64,000 nt of DNA from contig NZ_QVQV01000001.1 in assembly GCF_003429005.1 (NCBI RefSeq), positions 62,001 through 126,000 of the forward strand. Direction: 5' to 3'. Made by a program: the position numbers and the translations under genes. The stretch is from Paraburkholderia sp. DHOC27. Its GTDB lineage: Bacteria; Pseudomonadota; Gammaproteobacteria; Burkholderiales; Burkholderiaceae. The notes beneath the pieces were generated by a model, which did no database searches, was not told where the DNA came from, and saw nothing but the letters and a program-made list of their open reading frames with translations. The stretch's first letter is position 1; the number at the start of each line of letters is the position of its first letter. Positions 17,575-27,120 of this stretch are shown one piece after another.

Positions 17575-19758
17575 TCATTGCGCCACCGTGAGGCGCCAGC
17601 CGCCCATCAGATCGAAGGGTGCCCAGTAGAACGGATGCGAGAACTTGCTGTTGGCGAGCACGGCAAGCTGCGCCTTGCGCATTGCGTCGATCGCTTCGTC
17701 GCCGTGCGTGAGCGCGGTATAGAACGTATCCATCGTGAGCGCGGTGGATTCATCGGAGACGGGCCACATCGACACGATCAACGTGGAGGCACCCGCATAG
17801 AAAAAGGCTCGCGTGAAGCCGAGAATTTCGTCGCCGCGCTCTACGCGCCCCAGCGCCGTTTCGCACGCCGAGAGCGTGACGAGCGCCACGGAATCGAACT
17901 TCAGGTTGTAGATGTCTTCGGCTAGCAGAAAGTCGGGGCCGTCTGCCGGTTGCGTGGAGGGTGCCAGCAGAATGCGCGAATGCAACGGATCAATCGTGTC
18001 CGCCTGCGCGTGCGTCGCCACGTGCACGACGCGGCCCGTCGGCGCATTTTCGCTGAAGGCGGTGCGTGTCACCTGGGTTTCCAGAAAGGTTTCGTGCTGG
18101 GTGAAAAGCGGCGCGATGCCACGCACTTCAGCTTCGGCCCCCGGCAAATCGAGTTCCGGCGCGATGCGTGGATTGCCAAACGCCACCAGTTCGCTCGACA
18201 CCCGTTGGCGCCGCCGCACGAGTTGCACCGCCACACTCGCGGATGGCACCAGCGCAATTGCGTGACGCTGGATCAGGAAGCCTTCGCCATTGCGCAGGGC
18301 CTGAAACGGCATGTAGTGGAGTTCCCCGTTGGGCACGACGATCAGCCGCTCGTTGGGCCGCAAACCGAGCGGCTCAATTAGCAGCGTGTCGAGACGTGCG
18401 CCATAGCTGAGCGCCTGTGGCCGCCCGTTGATGATCGCGTTGCGAAAGTCCCTGACGGCCAGCGTCATATCCTGACGCGCGATGGGTAACGTGAAGCCTT
18501 TGAGCCCATCGGCGCGCACCACCCACACGATCATCTCGCGCGGCAGGCTGTGAAATTCGACGATGGCTTCGTCGGGTCGCAACGTGGCGCGTACTTCGCT
18601 TAGCGAGAGCACGCGGCCATTCAACTGCTGCTGGTTGACGTCGCTCGCCAGACGGTTGCGTACCACATCCAGTAGCGCGCGGCCACGGCTGCGCTCGGAG
18701 AGCGTCCACGCGGTTTCGTAATCGCCGTCTTCCACCACGAGTGCGATGGTTTCCTCGAATACGGTCTGCGTGTCCGCGAACAGACCCGTCTTGAACTCGT
18801 CGCTGCGAAAACGCGCGCGGATGTTTTCCGAATCGTCAAGCGCCTGCAACCACACCGCGCGTGCTTCTGCACGTTGGCCCATCGCCAGATACGCGCGGCC
18901 CATGCCTTCGTGCGCCCAGAGGTTTTCGTAGCTGGCGTCGCCTTCGTCGCTCTTCGTGACGCTCGCTGAAAATGCCGCGAGCGCGTCTTGCGGCTTGCCT
19001 TCCGCTAACAGGAGATTGCCCTGGATGCGCCGGTAAAACGGCGCGAGCAACGAACTCTGCGCGTCCCTGGCCTGCTCGAAGGTCGCGCGTGCCGCTGCCG
19101 GATCGCCCGCCTGAATCTGCGCATTGGTGAGCGACAGCAGTACCAGCGGACGATAACGCGCCGATGCGCTAACCAGCGAGGTTTGATATTCGCTGATCGC
19201 CGTCTTTGGATCTCCCTTGCGGGCAGCGATATCGCCCAGCACCTTGTGCACGGGCGCGAGCACCTGCTCCGCGTTTTTCGTGCCTGTGGCGAGCGATTCG
19301 TTGGCGTAGCGCTGCGCGTCGTCGAGATCGCCGGCATAGCCATAGGCAATCGCCAGATCGCGTTTGGAGAGGGCGAGCAGATTGGTGTTGTCCGTTTGCT
19401 GCGCGACCAGCAGCGCACGCGATGCCGCTTCGATGCTTTCGCGAAACTCGCCGCGCTCGGCTGCGGCCACCGACATGCTGCAATACGCGTAGCCGTCGAG
19501 CTTCACCTGATCGCGTTCGAGCAGCAGACGGCCTTCCTGCGAGAGCGACTGGATCGTTTCGGCGTCGCGTGCTCGCGCTTCGGCCTGTCTTGCTGCGGGT
19601 GTCAGTGGCGCGTCCTGTGCCGCGACCGGAAGCGATAACACGAGTAGCGGGTACAGAAGCGCGCTCGTGGCCATCAACGCCCATCGCCGTGTTGCTTCGA
19701 CATGCTGGATCGGATTCACGAGAGATTCCGCCGGAGAAAGTGGAACGACAAGCGCCAT
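17575..19758 (-). CDS. exported TPR protein with C-terminal CHAT caspase-like protease domain
   Basis: A 727-residue protein. Residues about 24-47 look like a signal peptide (RRW, hydrophobic ALLYPLLVLSLPVAA, then QD), so the product should be periplasmic. A TPR-like helical array fills about 50-330. The CHAT domain (about 400-727) has the expected catalytic pair: His583 in HVATHAQ and Cys632 in TLSACETALG, plus the terminal HPFYWAPFDLMGGW block. CHAT proteases cleave partner proteins on activation; here the only close partners are TpsB and TpsA. I keep the ATG at 19758, though it lacks a clear ribosome site; a GTG at 19719 would give a more compact signal peptide. Divergent from tssJ. Confidence 0.85.
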   Translation of the reverse strand: MALVVPLSPAESLVNPIQHVEATRRWALMATSALLYPLLVLSLPVAAQDAPLTPAARQAEARARDAETIQSLSQEGRLLLERDQVKLDGYAYCSMSVAAAERGEFRESIEAASRALLVAQQTDNTNLLALSKRDLAIAYGYAGDLDDAQRYANESLATGTKNAEQVLAPVHKVLGDIAARKGDPKTAISEYQTSLVSASARYRPLVLLSLTNAQIQAGDPAAARATFEQARDAQSSLLAPFYRRIQGNLLLAEGKPQDALAAFSASVTKSDEGDASYENLWAHEGMGRAYLAMGQRAEARAVWLQALDDSENIRARFRSDEFKTGLFADTQTVFEETIALVVEDGDYETAWTLSERSRGRALLDVVRNRLASDVNQQQLNGRVLSLSEVRATLRPDEAIVEFHSLPREMIVWVVRADGLKGFTLPIARQDMTLAVRDFRNAIINGRPQALSYGARLDTLLIEPLGLRPNERLIVVPNGELHYMPFQALRNGEGFLIQRHAIALVPSASVAVQLVRRRQRVSSELVAFGNPRIAPELDLPGAEAEVRGIAPLFTQHETFLETQVTRTAFSENAPTGRVVHVATHAQADTIDPLHSRILLAPSTQPADGPDFLLAEDIYNLKFDSVALVTLSACETALGRVERGDEILGFTRAFFYAGASTLIVSMWPVSDESTALTMDTFYTALTHGDEAIDAMRKAQLAVLANSKFSHPFYWAPFDLMGGWRLTVAQ

Positions 19759-19982
19759 TCACTATTTGCACGACTCGGTTAAAGCGCTGCATTTCGTGCA
19801 CCGCCCTTGCCGCTGCTCGATAGACGAACCACGCAAACGTTTTTCAAAATCGCTTCTGACGACTCGTCTGCCAGACAACACAGGTCGTGCGCGCTTTTTT
19901 GCTGCGTTGTGCGGCGCGTGACCGACGCCTGCCGATACACGAAGGGCGAGAAGCAATAACAGACGGCTGACCGGGAAGTGTC

Positions 19983-20558
19983 ATGCAAGGTATCGAATCC
20001 ACTACGAGGTATGGGGAAACGCGTGATGTGCGAGGCGTTGGGTACGTCACGAGAGTTTGCGCACGAGCGCTTACCGCTACGACGCAGTGTGGCCACGCTG
20101 TGCTGCTCGGCCTTGTTCTGCTCGCTTCGTGCGCGCTACTGACAGCATGCAAATCGCCGCCCCCGCCGCCCCCACCCACCGCCGTGAAAGTCAACGTCGC
20201 GGTGCTTGCCGCAGCGAATCCCGACAGCAATGGACGGCCCTCGCCGATTCTCGTGCGCGTGTACGAACTGAAAACCACGGCCGCTTTCGATAGCGCCGAT
20301 TTCTTCACGCTGTATGGCAAGGATCAGGCCACGCTCGGCGCCGACCTGAACGCGAAAAACGAGTTCATGCTGCGCCCCGGCGAAAGCAAAGGCTTCGAAC
20401 AGAACGTGCAGCCCGGCACGAAATTCATTGCGGTCGTGGCGGCCTACCGCGACATCGAACATTCGCGTTGGCGCGCGACGGTGCCGGTGCCGCCGAACAA
20501 AACCACACCGTTGACGGTGAGCGTCGGCGCCGCTGACGTTTCGATCGCGCCACCTTGA
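19983..20558 (+). CDS. tssJ: TssJ (VasD/Lip), T6SS outer-membrane lipoprotein
   Basis: This is the lipoprotein that holds TssM to the outer membrane. The lipobox LLTAC places the lipidated Cys at residue 56; a Pro-run linker (SPPPPPPP) and the TssJ beta-sandwich follow, with PILVRVYELK and the FIAVVAAYRD block typical of the family. The 55-residue leader is long, so the real start may be internal (a GTG near 20028), although the ATG at 19983 has GGGAAG a few bases upstream. It heads the + strand unit tssJ-tssK-tssL-tssM-tagF-ppkA. Confidence 0.88.
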   Translation: MQGIESTTRYGETRDVRGVGYVTRVCARALTATTQCGHAVLLGLVLLASCALLTACKSPPPPPPPTAVKVNVAVLAAANPDSNGRPSPILVRVYELKTTAAFDSADFFTLYGKDQATLGADLNAKNEFMLRPGESKGFEQNVQPGTKFIAVVAAYRDIEHSRWRATVPVPPNKTTPLTVSVGAADVSIAPP

Positions 20559-20724
20559 CGACGGCTGAAAACGCGTCGTTGCGGCCTGGTCGTTGCACCG
20601 CGCGCGTTTGCAAATTGCGTCTGCATCAATCGTTCTTGAAGGTGGGCGCCGCCGCCGCAGGTTGGTGTACGCCCTGGCTAATCTCCCGCGCCGTGCGAGG
20701 CGTTGCCCGTCAATGCGAGCCACC

Positions 20725-22056
20725 ATGACCTGGCATCAACGAATGATCTGGTCCGAAGGGTTATTCCTGGAGCCCCAGCATTTTCAGCAGCACGACCGCT
20801 TTATCGAACACCTGGTGCATTCGCATGGCCGGGCGACCGAGGCGTGGGCGTGGGGTTGGGTTGCCTGTCAGATCGACGAGGTTGCGCTTGGACTCGGCAA
20901 GGTCGCGCTCACGGCGGCGTTCGGCGTGTTGCCCGACGGCACGACGTTTTCGTTTCCCGATGAAGGACCGGCGCCGCCGCCGCTCGACATTCCCGCCGGT
21001 ACGCGCGACGAAGTGATCCTGCTGGCGTTGCCGCTCTCGCGCAATGGCGCAAAGGAAGTGGACCTCGAAGGCAGCCCCGCCGATGGACTGCGCTACGTGG
21101 CCACCGATACGCAGGTCGCCGACGTGACCACCAGCACCGACCGGGTCGCCGAAATGCGCCTCGGCATGCCGAATCTGCATCTGATGCTCGCACACGAAGC
21201 GACGGATGCGTACGCGACCATCGGCCTCGCGCGCGTGGTCGAACGGCGCGCGGACAACACGGTACTGCTCGACGCCCGCTATATTCCGCCGATGCTGCAC
21301 GCGCTCGCGCAACCCGTTCTGCTTGGCTATGCGCAGGAAATCGCCGGTTTGCTGCATCAGCATGCCGACCGGCTCGCCGCGCGTATTGCGAGGCCCGGAC
21401 GCGGCGGCGTGGCGGAAATCGCCGATTTCCTGCTGCTGCAAACACTCAACCGCTTCGAGCCGCAATTCATGCATGCGTTGAACGTGCCGCTCCTGCATCC
21501 CGAGCGGCTTTATCAACTCACCGTTGCACTGGCCGGCGATCTCTCCACCTTCGACGATCGCCGTCGCACCCTGACATATCCCGTGTATCGTCACGACGAC
21601 CTCGAAGCATCGTTCGAGCCGGTAATGAGCGAATTGCGTCAACTTCTTTCACAGGTTCGCGAACCGGATGCGGTCGCCATCGAATTGCAGAACCGCAAAT
21701 CCGGCGTACGTGTAGCGGCCATCAACGATCTGGATCTCGTGAAGCAGGCCGGCTTCGTGCTCGCGGTGAATGCGCAAATGCCCAGCGACACGCTACGGGT
21801 GCGCTTTCCGACGCAAGCCAAGCTCGCGCCCGCCGACCGCCTGCGCGATCTCGTCAACCTGGCACTGCCTGGTATCGGGCTGCGCGCGATGCCGGTAGCC
21901 CCCCGACAAATTCCCTTTCACGCGGGCTTCAACTACTTCGAACTCGACCGCAACGGCGAGCTGTGGAAGGAGCTGGAACAGACCGGCAATCTGGCGATGT
22001 ACATCGCCGGTGATTTCCCGGGTCTCGAACTGGAATTCTGGGCAATTCGCCAGTGA
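20725..22056 (+). CDS. tssK: TssK (VasE/ImpJ), T6SS baseplate-membrane complex connector
   Basis: The frame is open from 20593, but the family starts with MTWHQRMIWSEGLFLEPQHF, so I use the ATG at 20725 (443 residues, the normal length). TssK trimers connect the TssF/TssG wedges to the cytoplasmic domains of TssL and TssM. The GLFLEPQHFQQHDR block is diagnostic. No clear ribosome site precedes this ATG; another ATG lies four codons upstream. Its last codon overlaps the alternative GTG start of tssL. Confidence 0.95.
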   Translation: MTWHQRMIWSEGLFLEPQHFQQHDRFIEHLVHSHGRATEAWAWGWVACQIDEVALGLGKVALTAAFGVLPDGTTFSFPDEGPAPPPLDIPAGTRDEVILLALPLSRNGAKEVDLEGSPADGLRYVATDTQVADVTTSTDRVAEMRLGMPNLHLMLAHEATDAYATIGLARVVERRADNTVLLDARYIPPMLHALAQPVLLGYAQEIAGLLHQHADRLAARIARPGRGGVAEIADFLLLQTLNRFEPQFMHALNVPLLHPERLYQLTVALAGDLSTFDDRRRTLTYPVYRHDDLEASFEPVMSELRQLLSQVREPDAVAIELQNRKSGVRVAAINDLDLVKQAGFVLAVNAQMPSDTLRVRFPTQAKLAPADRLRDLVNLALPGIGLRAMPVAPRQIPFHAGFNYFELDRNGELWKELEQTGNLAMYIAGDFPGLELEFWAIRQ

Positions 22057-23420
22057 CCGCCATGACAAGCGACGATCCGTTTGAAGGTTTCGAATCCGAT
22101 CAGACCATGATCAAGCCCAATCCGGGCGCGCGCCGTCGTCCGGAGACGGCAGGCTCGCCGTTCGGGTCGGAGCGGGCCGGCGGTGGTGCCAATGGCACGC
22201 ATAGCGCGTACAGCAGCGGCAGGTTCAGTGGTGACGAAGCCACCCTCGACGCGGTTTTCACTGCGTCCGGCACGAGCAGTTCGGTGAATCCGTTGATCGC
22301 TGCCTGCACGCCGCTGTTGCGTCTCGCACCGCAGATTCGCACGATGACCTCGTGCGCCGACCCGGTCGCGCTGCGCGATTCGCTTGCGCTCGGTGTACGC
22401 CGTTTCGAAGCGCAGGCGCGCGCGAGCGGTGTCGCCGCCGAGCATGTGACGGCCGCGCGCTACATCGTCTGCACCATGCTCGACGAAGCCGCTTCCGGCA
22501 CGCCGTGGGGCGCGGGGGTGTGGGCGCGGAAAAGCCTGCTCGTGACCTTCCACAACGAAACGTGGGGCGGCGAGAAAGTGTTCCAGCTGCTCTCACGGCT
22601 CGCGCAGAAGCCGGCCCAACATCTGCCGTTGCTCGAACTGATGAGCCTCGTGCTCGCGCTTGGTTTCGAGGGCCGCTATCGCGTTGCGGGCGAAGGCCGG
22701 CAGACGCTCGATGCCGTGCGCGAACGTTTGTATCAGATGATCCGCAAGGAACGCGGCAGCGCAGAGCGTGCGCTATCGCCGCATTGGCGTGGCGTTGCAA
22801 GTCAAACGAGGCAGGTCACGGAACTGCTGCCGGTATGGGTGGTGGGTGCGCTCGCGCTGCTCATGCTCGTGCTCGTGTATCTGGCGATGAGTTTCAGCCT
22901 CGGACAGCGCTCGGATCCCGCCTTCGACACCATCGCTTCGATTCGCGTCGGCGCGACCCGCCCGCTGGTGATCGCGCAAGCGGCCAAGCCACGCCTCGCG
23001 GAATTTCTCGCGCCGGAAATCCGCGACGGGCGCGTTACAGTCAATGATCAGGTGGACCGCTCAGTCATCACGATTCGCGGCGACAGCGTCTTCAGGGCAG
23101 GCAGCGCGGAAGTCGCCGAGCGCGTGAAGCCGCTCATCCAGCGCATCGCAGCGGCGCTCAACGCGGTGCCTGGCAATGTGCTCGTCACAGGACACACGGA
23201 CGATCAGCCGATCCGTTCCGCGCGTTATCCCTCCAACTGGGAACTCTCGCAAGACCGCGCCGCGAACGTGCGCGATCTGCTGGCAGCCACGGTGCCGCCA
23301 GCACGTCTGAAAGCCGAAGGCCAAGGCGATGCCGATCCGCTCGCACCCAACGACACGCCCGCAGGCCGCGCGCTCAACCGGCGCGTGGAAGTGACGCTGT
23401 TTGCCAAACCGGGTACGTGA
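22053..23420 (+). CDS. tssL: TssL (DotU/ImpK) with C-terminal OmpA-like peptidoglycan-binding domain
   Basis: An inner-membrane component of the T6SS trans-envelope complex, 455 residues from the GTG at 22053 (overlapping the tssK stop) or 452 from the ATG at 22062. The DotU cytoplasmic domain spans about 70-250 (CTMLDEAA, WGGEKVFQLL). One transmembrane helix follows (VVGALALLMLVLVYLAMSF, about 265-285), then a periplasmic OmpA-type domain (about 320-450) with VTGHTDDQPI and NRRVEV. This places it among extended TssL proteins that bind peptidoglycan directly, so no separate TagL is needed. Confidence 0.95.
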   Translation: MTAMTSDDPFEGFESDQTMIKPNPGARRRPETAGSPFGSERAGGGANGTHSAYSSGRFSGDEATLDAVFTASGTSSSVNPLIAACTPLLRLAPQIRTMTSCADPVALRDSLALGVRRFEAQARASGVAAEHVTAARYIVCTMLDEAASGTPWGAGVWARKSLLVTFHNETWGGEKVFQLLSRLAQKPAQHLPLLELMSLVLALGFEGRYRVAGEGRQTLDAVRERLYQMIRKERGSAERALSPHWRGVASQTRQVTELLPVWVVGALALLMLVLVYLAMSFSLGQRSDPAFDTIASIRVGATRPLVIAQAAKPRLAEFLAPEIRDGRVTVNDQVDRSVITIRGDSVFRAGSAEVAERVKPLIQRIAAALNAVPGNVLVTGHTDDQPIRSARYPSNWELSQDRAANVRDLLAATVPPARLKAEGQGDADPLAPNDTPAGRALNRRVEVTLFAKPGT

Positions 23421-23478
23421 CGTTATTGATCGAGTGCTGTTTCGATAAATACGCGCTAAAGACAGGACCACTGGACAT

Positions 23479-26400
23479 GTGAGCATGAAGAAAATTCTGT
23501 CACTGGTGTTTCATCCCATTCTGTTGCTGATCATCGGTTTACTGATGGTGGCAGCGATTATCTGGATCATCGGGCCGCTCGTTTCCATTGCACACAGCTA
23601 TCCGCTGGAGTCGGAAAGCGCGCGGCTGATTGCGATCGGCTGCGTCGTCTTGCTGTTGATCCTGCGGCGGCTGTTCGCCGCGTGGCAGGCACGTCATAAA
23701 CAGACGGCACTGGTCGACGCACTGGCGGCGCGCCCAACTCCATCACGAGAAAGCCCGGCAGGCCCCGGCGATGCCGAAGTCGCCACGCTGAACGAGCGCT
23801 TCGACGAAGCGCTCACGGTATTGCGCGAGGCGCGCGTGGCGTCGTCCGGCAAAAAACCTGGCTGGCACGACTGGCTCTCGTTGTCGTCGCGGCAATATCT
23901 CTATCAACTGCCGTGGTACATGTTTATCGGCGCGCCCGGCTCAGGAAAGACCACGGCGCTCATCCACTCCGGCCTGAGCTTTCCGCTCGCCGACCGGCTC
24001 GGCACGGAGCGCATCCGCGGCGTGGGCGGCACGCGCAATTGCGACTGGTGGTTCACCGACGAGGCCGTGCTGATCGACACGGCCGGCCGCTACACCACCC
24101 ACGAAAGCGATCGCGATGCGGATCGCGCCGCGTGGCAGGGCTTTCTCGGCTTGCTCAAGAAAACGCGGCCACGTCAGCCTGTCAATGGTGTCCTGCTGAC
24201 GGTGAGCGTGGCCGATCTGCTTGGCGCAACGCCCGAGGCCATCGCCGAGATGGGTGCTGCAATGCGCGCCCGCATCCGTGAGTTGACTGAACAGTTCGGC
24301 ACGCGCGTACCGCTCTATCTGCTCGTGACCAAGGCCGATTTGCTCGCCGGCTTCACCGAATATTTCGCCGATCTGAGCAAGGAGGAACGCGCCCAGGTGT
24401 TCGGCTTCACGCTGCCGTACCCGCCCGATGCGTCCAGTACGCCCAATGCCGCTGATCTGACCAAAGCCTTCGACACACGTGTGAGCGACGAACTCGATGC
24501 GCTGCAGGTGCGTCTCGTCGGCCGTCTGCCGGAGCGTTTGCATGCGGAAACAGGCTTGGCGCAGCGCGCGGCATTGCTCGGCTTTCCGCAGCAGTTCGCC
24601 ACGCTCAAGCCGCTACTGACGGAATTTCTGCGTGCCACGTTCATGACCTCACGCCATGACGAGACACCGTTGCTACGCGGTGTCTATTTGACGAGTGGCA
24701 CGCAGGAAGGTACGCCCGTCGATCGCGTGATGGGTGTGATTTCGCGCGCCTTTGGGATTGAACGCAACATTCAGGCACCACGTGTAGCGAGCGGGCGTAG
24801 TTACTTCATCGAGCGGTTACTGAACGACGTCGTGTTTGCCGAACAGGGGCTGGCCGGTTCGAATCTCGCATGGGCGCGACGCCGTCATCTAACGCGGCTG
24901 GCTGCATACGCGGTGATTGCAGTGATCGCCGCTTGCATGCTCGCGCTGTGGACCAGCAGCTATTTGCGCAACCGCGCGTATGTGGAGAATGTTGCGCAAG
25001 CCGCGCACGCGGCGCAGGCAAGCGCAGCCGGAACCAGTGCCGCGAATGCGAGCCTGGTGGCGCTGCTGCCGCTGCTTTCCTCGGTGCGCAATCTGGCCTC
25101 GACACCGCAGATCGACGCCGCGCATCCACCGCTCGCCATGCAAAGCGGCCTGTGGCAAGGGCGCAAACTCGATGCCGGCGCCGACGCAGCCTATCAGCGC
25201 CTGCTCAACGATCTGTTCTTGCCGAAGCTCGCGGCTCGCATCGAAGAACAGGCGCGCAGCGCGAATGCCGCCAATGCCGGCTACGCCTATGAAGCACTCA
25301 AGGCGTATCTGATGATCAACCAACCAGAGCATCAGGACCCCGACGCGCTGAAGGCATGGATTCTCACCGACTGGGACCGCACGCTGCCACGCGAAGTAGG
25401 CAACGACCAGCGCGCGGCATTGAGCGCCCATCTCGATGCGCTGCTCGCGCGCGGCGCGGTGCATTCGAATCTACCATTCGATGCGAGCCTCGTCACGCAA
25501 CTGCGCAACATGCTCGCGACCAATCCACTCGCGCAACGCATCTATGGACGGCTCAAACAGCAAGGCGTGGGCGCGGACTTTCCGGACTTCACCGTGGCGC
25601 GCGCGGCCGGCCCCAATGCCTCCATCGTATTCGTGCGCACGAGCGGTGCGCCGCTCACGCAAGGTGTGCCCGGCCTTTACTCGTTCGACGGCTACCATCA
25701 GGCGTTTCTCAAGGCGATTGATTCGGTGGCCGCGCAACTCGCGGCAGAAGAACCGTGGGTGCTCGGCATCCAGGATCAAAGCGGTCTGCCGCGCGGCGAT
25801 CCGGCGGCCATGCTGCGTCTGACCGAAGACGTGCGGTTGCTTTACCTGCAGGATTACGCGCGGATCTGGAGCGCGTTTCTCGACGATATCCGCATCGTGC
25901 ACGCGACCACACTCACCCAGGCGACGCAGATTGCACGGATTCTCTCCGCCCCCGATTCACCGCTGGTGGCGCTGGCCCGCGCGGCGTCACGCGAAACGAC
26001 GCTCGCGTCGAAACCCGAGAGCGAAGCGAGCGTGGTCGACAAGGCCAACGACAAGCTCACCGCCGCGCGCGACAAGCTGCTGAAAATCATCGGTGGCCCG
26101 GACCCGACGAAGGTCGCACCTGTCGCGCCCGGCGCGCAACTGGAGAGCATCGTCGACGATCGCTTCACCGCGCTGCGTGCACTGGTCGCGAGCGCCGGAG
26201 GTCAGCCTGCGCCGATCATGCAGACCGTTGGCCTCATCAGCGACATGTACGTCTATCTGAATGCCACCGATCAGGCGCTGCAACAGAAAACCGCGCCGCC
26301 GCCCTCGGACGTGCCGGCCAAGTTGCGCGCGCAAGCCGACCGTATGCCCGAGCCGATTCGCTCGGCGCTCGTGGATCTCGGCAGCGAAGGCGCCGTGCAA

Positions 26401-27120
26401 ACGCAGGAAGCGCAGCGCGCCAATCTGTCAGCGGATCTCAAGGAATCCATCTCGTCATTTTGCAATCGTGCCGTGACGGGCCGTTATCCGTTCAACCAGA
26501 GTTCACCGAACGACGTGCCGCCGGAGGATTTCGGCGCGCTATTCGCACCCGGTGGCAAATTCGACGCTTTCTTCCAGAAGAACCTGGCGGCCAACGTCGA
26601 CATGTCGACGAAACCTTGGGCCTTCAAAAGGGTCGACGAGTCGCAGACGCAAATCAGTCCGGCCGGCCTCGCGCAGTTCGAACGCGCGGCGACGATCCGC
26701 GATGTGTTTTTCCAGGGTGGCAAGGGTCCGGCGCTGACGTTGCAATTCAAGCCGGTGGAGATGGACCCGTCCATCCTCCAGTTCGTGCTCGATGTGGACG
26801 GCCAGGTTCTCACGTATGCGCATGGCCCGCAAATGGCCACCACGATTCAATGGCCCGGTACGCGCGGCAGTGGCCGTGTGAGCCTGCAATTGACGCCGCC
26901 GCCTGGCAGCGACGCCGGCAACCTCGTTTTCGAAGGCCCGTGGGCCCTCTTTCGCATGTTCGATCAGCTCGATATCGAAGCCACGGATCAGCCCGAACGC
27001 TTCTTCGTGACTTTCAATGTGGAAGGCCGCAAGGCCCGCTTCGAAGTCACTGCCAACAGCGTGCAGAATCCGTTCCGGCTAGCCGATTTGCGCAGCTTCG
27101 CGTGTCCGTCGCAGCTATGA
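23479..27120 (+). CDS. tssM: TssM (IcmF/VasK), T6SS inner-membrane core protein
   Basis: This 1,213-residue protein spans the periplasm and contacts TssJ. Two N-terminal transmembrane helices (about 10-35 and 48-68) precede a cytoplasmic GTPase-like domain with Walker A GAPGSGKTT (about 151-159). A third helix is near 470-490 (AVIAVIAACMLALWT), followed by the long periplasmic IcmF-associated and C-terminal regions, the latter with GPWALFRMFDQ near residue 1,155. The start is GTG 23479 or ATG 23485, two codons apart. The stop overlaps the tagF ATG (ATGA), indicating translational coupling. Confidence 0.96.
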   Translation: MSMKKILSLVFHPILLLIIGLLMVAAIIWIIGPLVSIAHSYPLESESARLIAIGCVVLLLILRRLFAAWQARHKQTALVDALAARPTPSRESPAGPGDAEVATLNERFDEALTVLREARVASSGKKPGWHDWLSLSSRQYLYQLPWYMFIGAPGSGKTTALIHSGLSFPLADRLGTERIRGVGGTRNCDWWFTDEAVLIDTAGRYTTHESDRDADRAAWQGFLGLLKKTRPRQPVNGVLLTVSVADLLGATPEAIAEMGAAMRARIRELTEQFGTRVPLYLLVTKADLLAGFTEYFADLSKEERAQVFGFTLPYPPDASSTPNAADLTKAFDTRVSDELDALQVRLVGRLPERLHAETGLAQRAALLGFPQQFATLKPLLTEFLRATFMTSRHDETPLLRGVYLTSGTQEGTPVDRVMGVISRAFGIERNIQAPRVASGRSYFIERLLNDVVFAEQGLAGSNLAWARRRHLTRLAAYAVIAVIAACMLALWTSSYLRNRAYVENVAQAAHAAQASAAGTSAANASLVALLPLLSSVRNLASTPQIDAAHPPLAMQSGLWQGRKLDAGADAAYQRLLNDLFLPKLAARIEEQARSANAANAGYAYEALKAYLMINQPEHQDPDALKAWILTDWDRTLPREVGNDQRAALSAHLDALLARGAVHSNLPFDASLVTQLRNMLATNPLAQRIYGRLKQQGVGADFPDFTVARAAGPNASIVFVRTSGAPLTQGVPGLYSFDGYHQAFLKAIDSVAAQLAAEEPWVLGIQDQSGLPRGDPAAMLRLTEDVRLLYLQDYARIWSAFLDDIRIVHATTLTQATQIARILSAPDSPLVALARAASRETTLASKPESEASVVDKANDKLTAARDKLLKIIGGPDPTKVAPVAPGAQLESIVDDRFTALRALVASAGGQPAPIMQTVGLISDMYVYLNATDQALQQKTAPPPSDVPAKLRAQADRMPEPIRSALVDLGSEGAVQTQEAQRANLSADLKESISSFCNRAVTGRYPFNQSSPNDVPPEDFGALFAPGGKFDAFFQKNLAANVDMSTKPWAFKRVDESQTQISPAGLAQFERAATIRDVFFQGGKGPALTLQFKPVEMDPSILQFVLDVDGQVLTYAHGPQMATTIQWPGTRGSGRVSLQLTPPPGSDAGNLVFEGPWALFRMFDQLDIEATDQPERFFVTFNVEGRKARFEVTANSVQNPFRLADLRSFACPSQL

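Noticed and set aside
25755..27116. Long open + frame overlapping tssM upstream of tagF
   Set aside because: It is an Arg/Ala-rich shadow of tssM in a GC-rich genome; only the part from 27117 matches a family (TagF).
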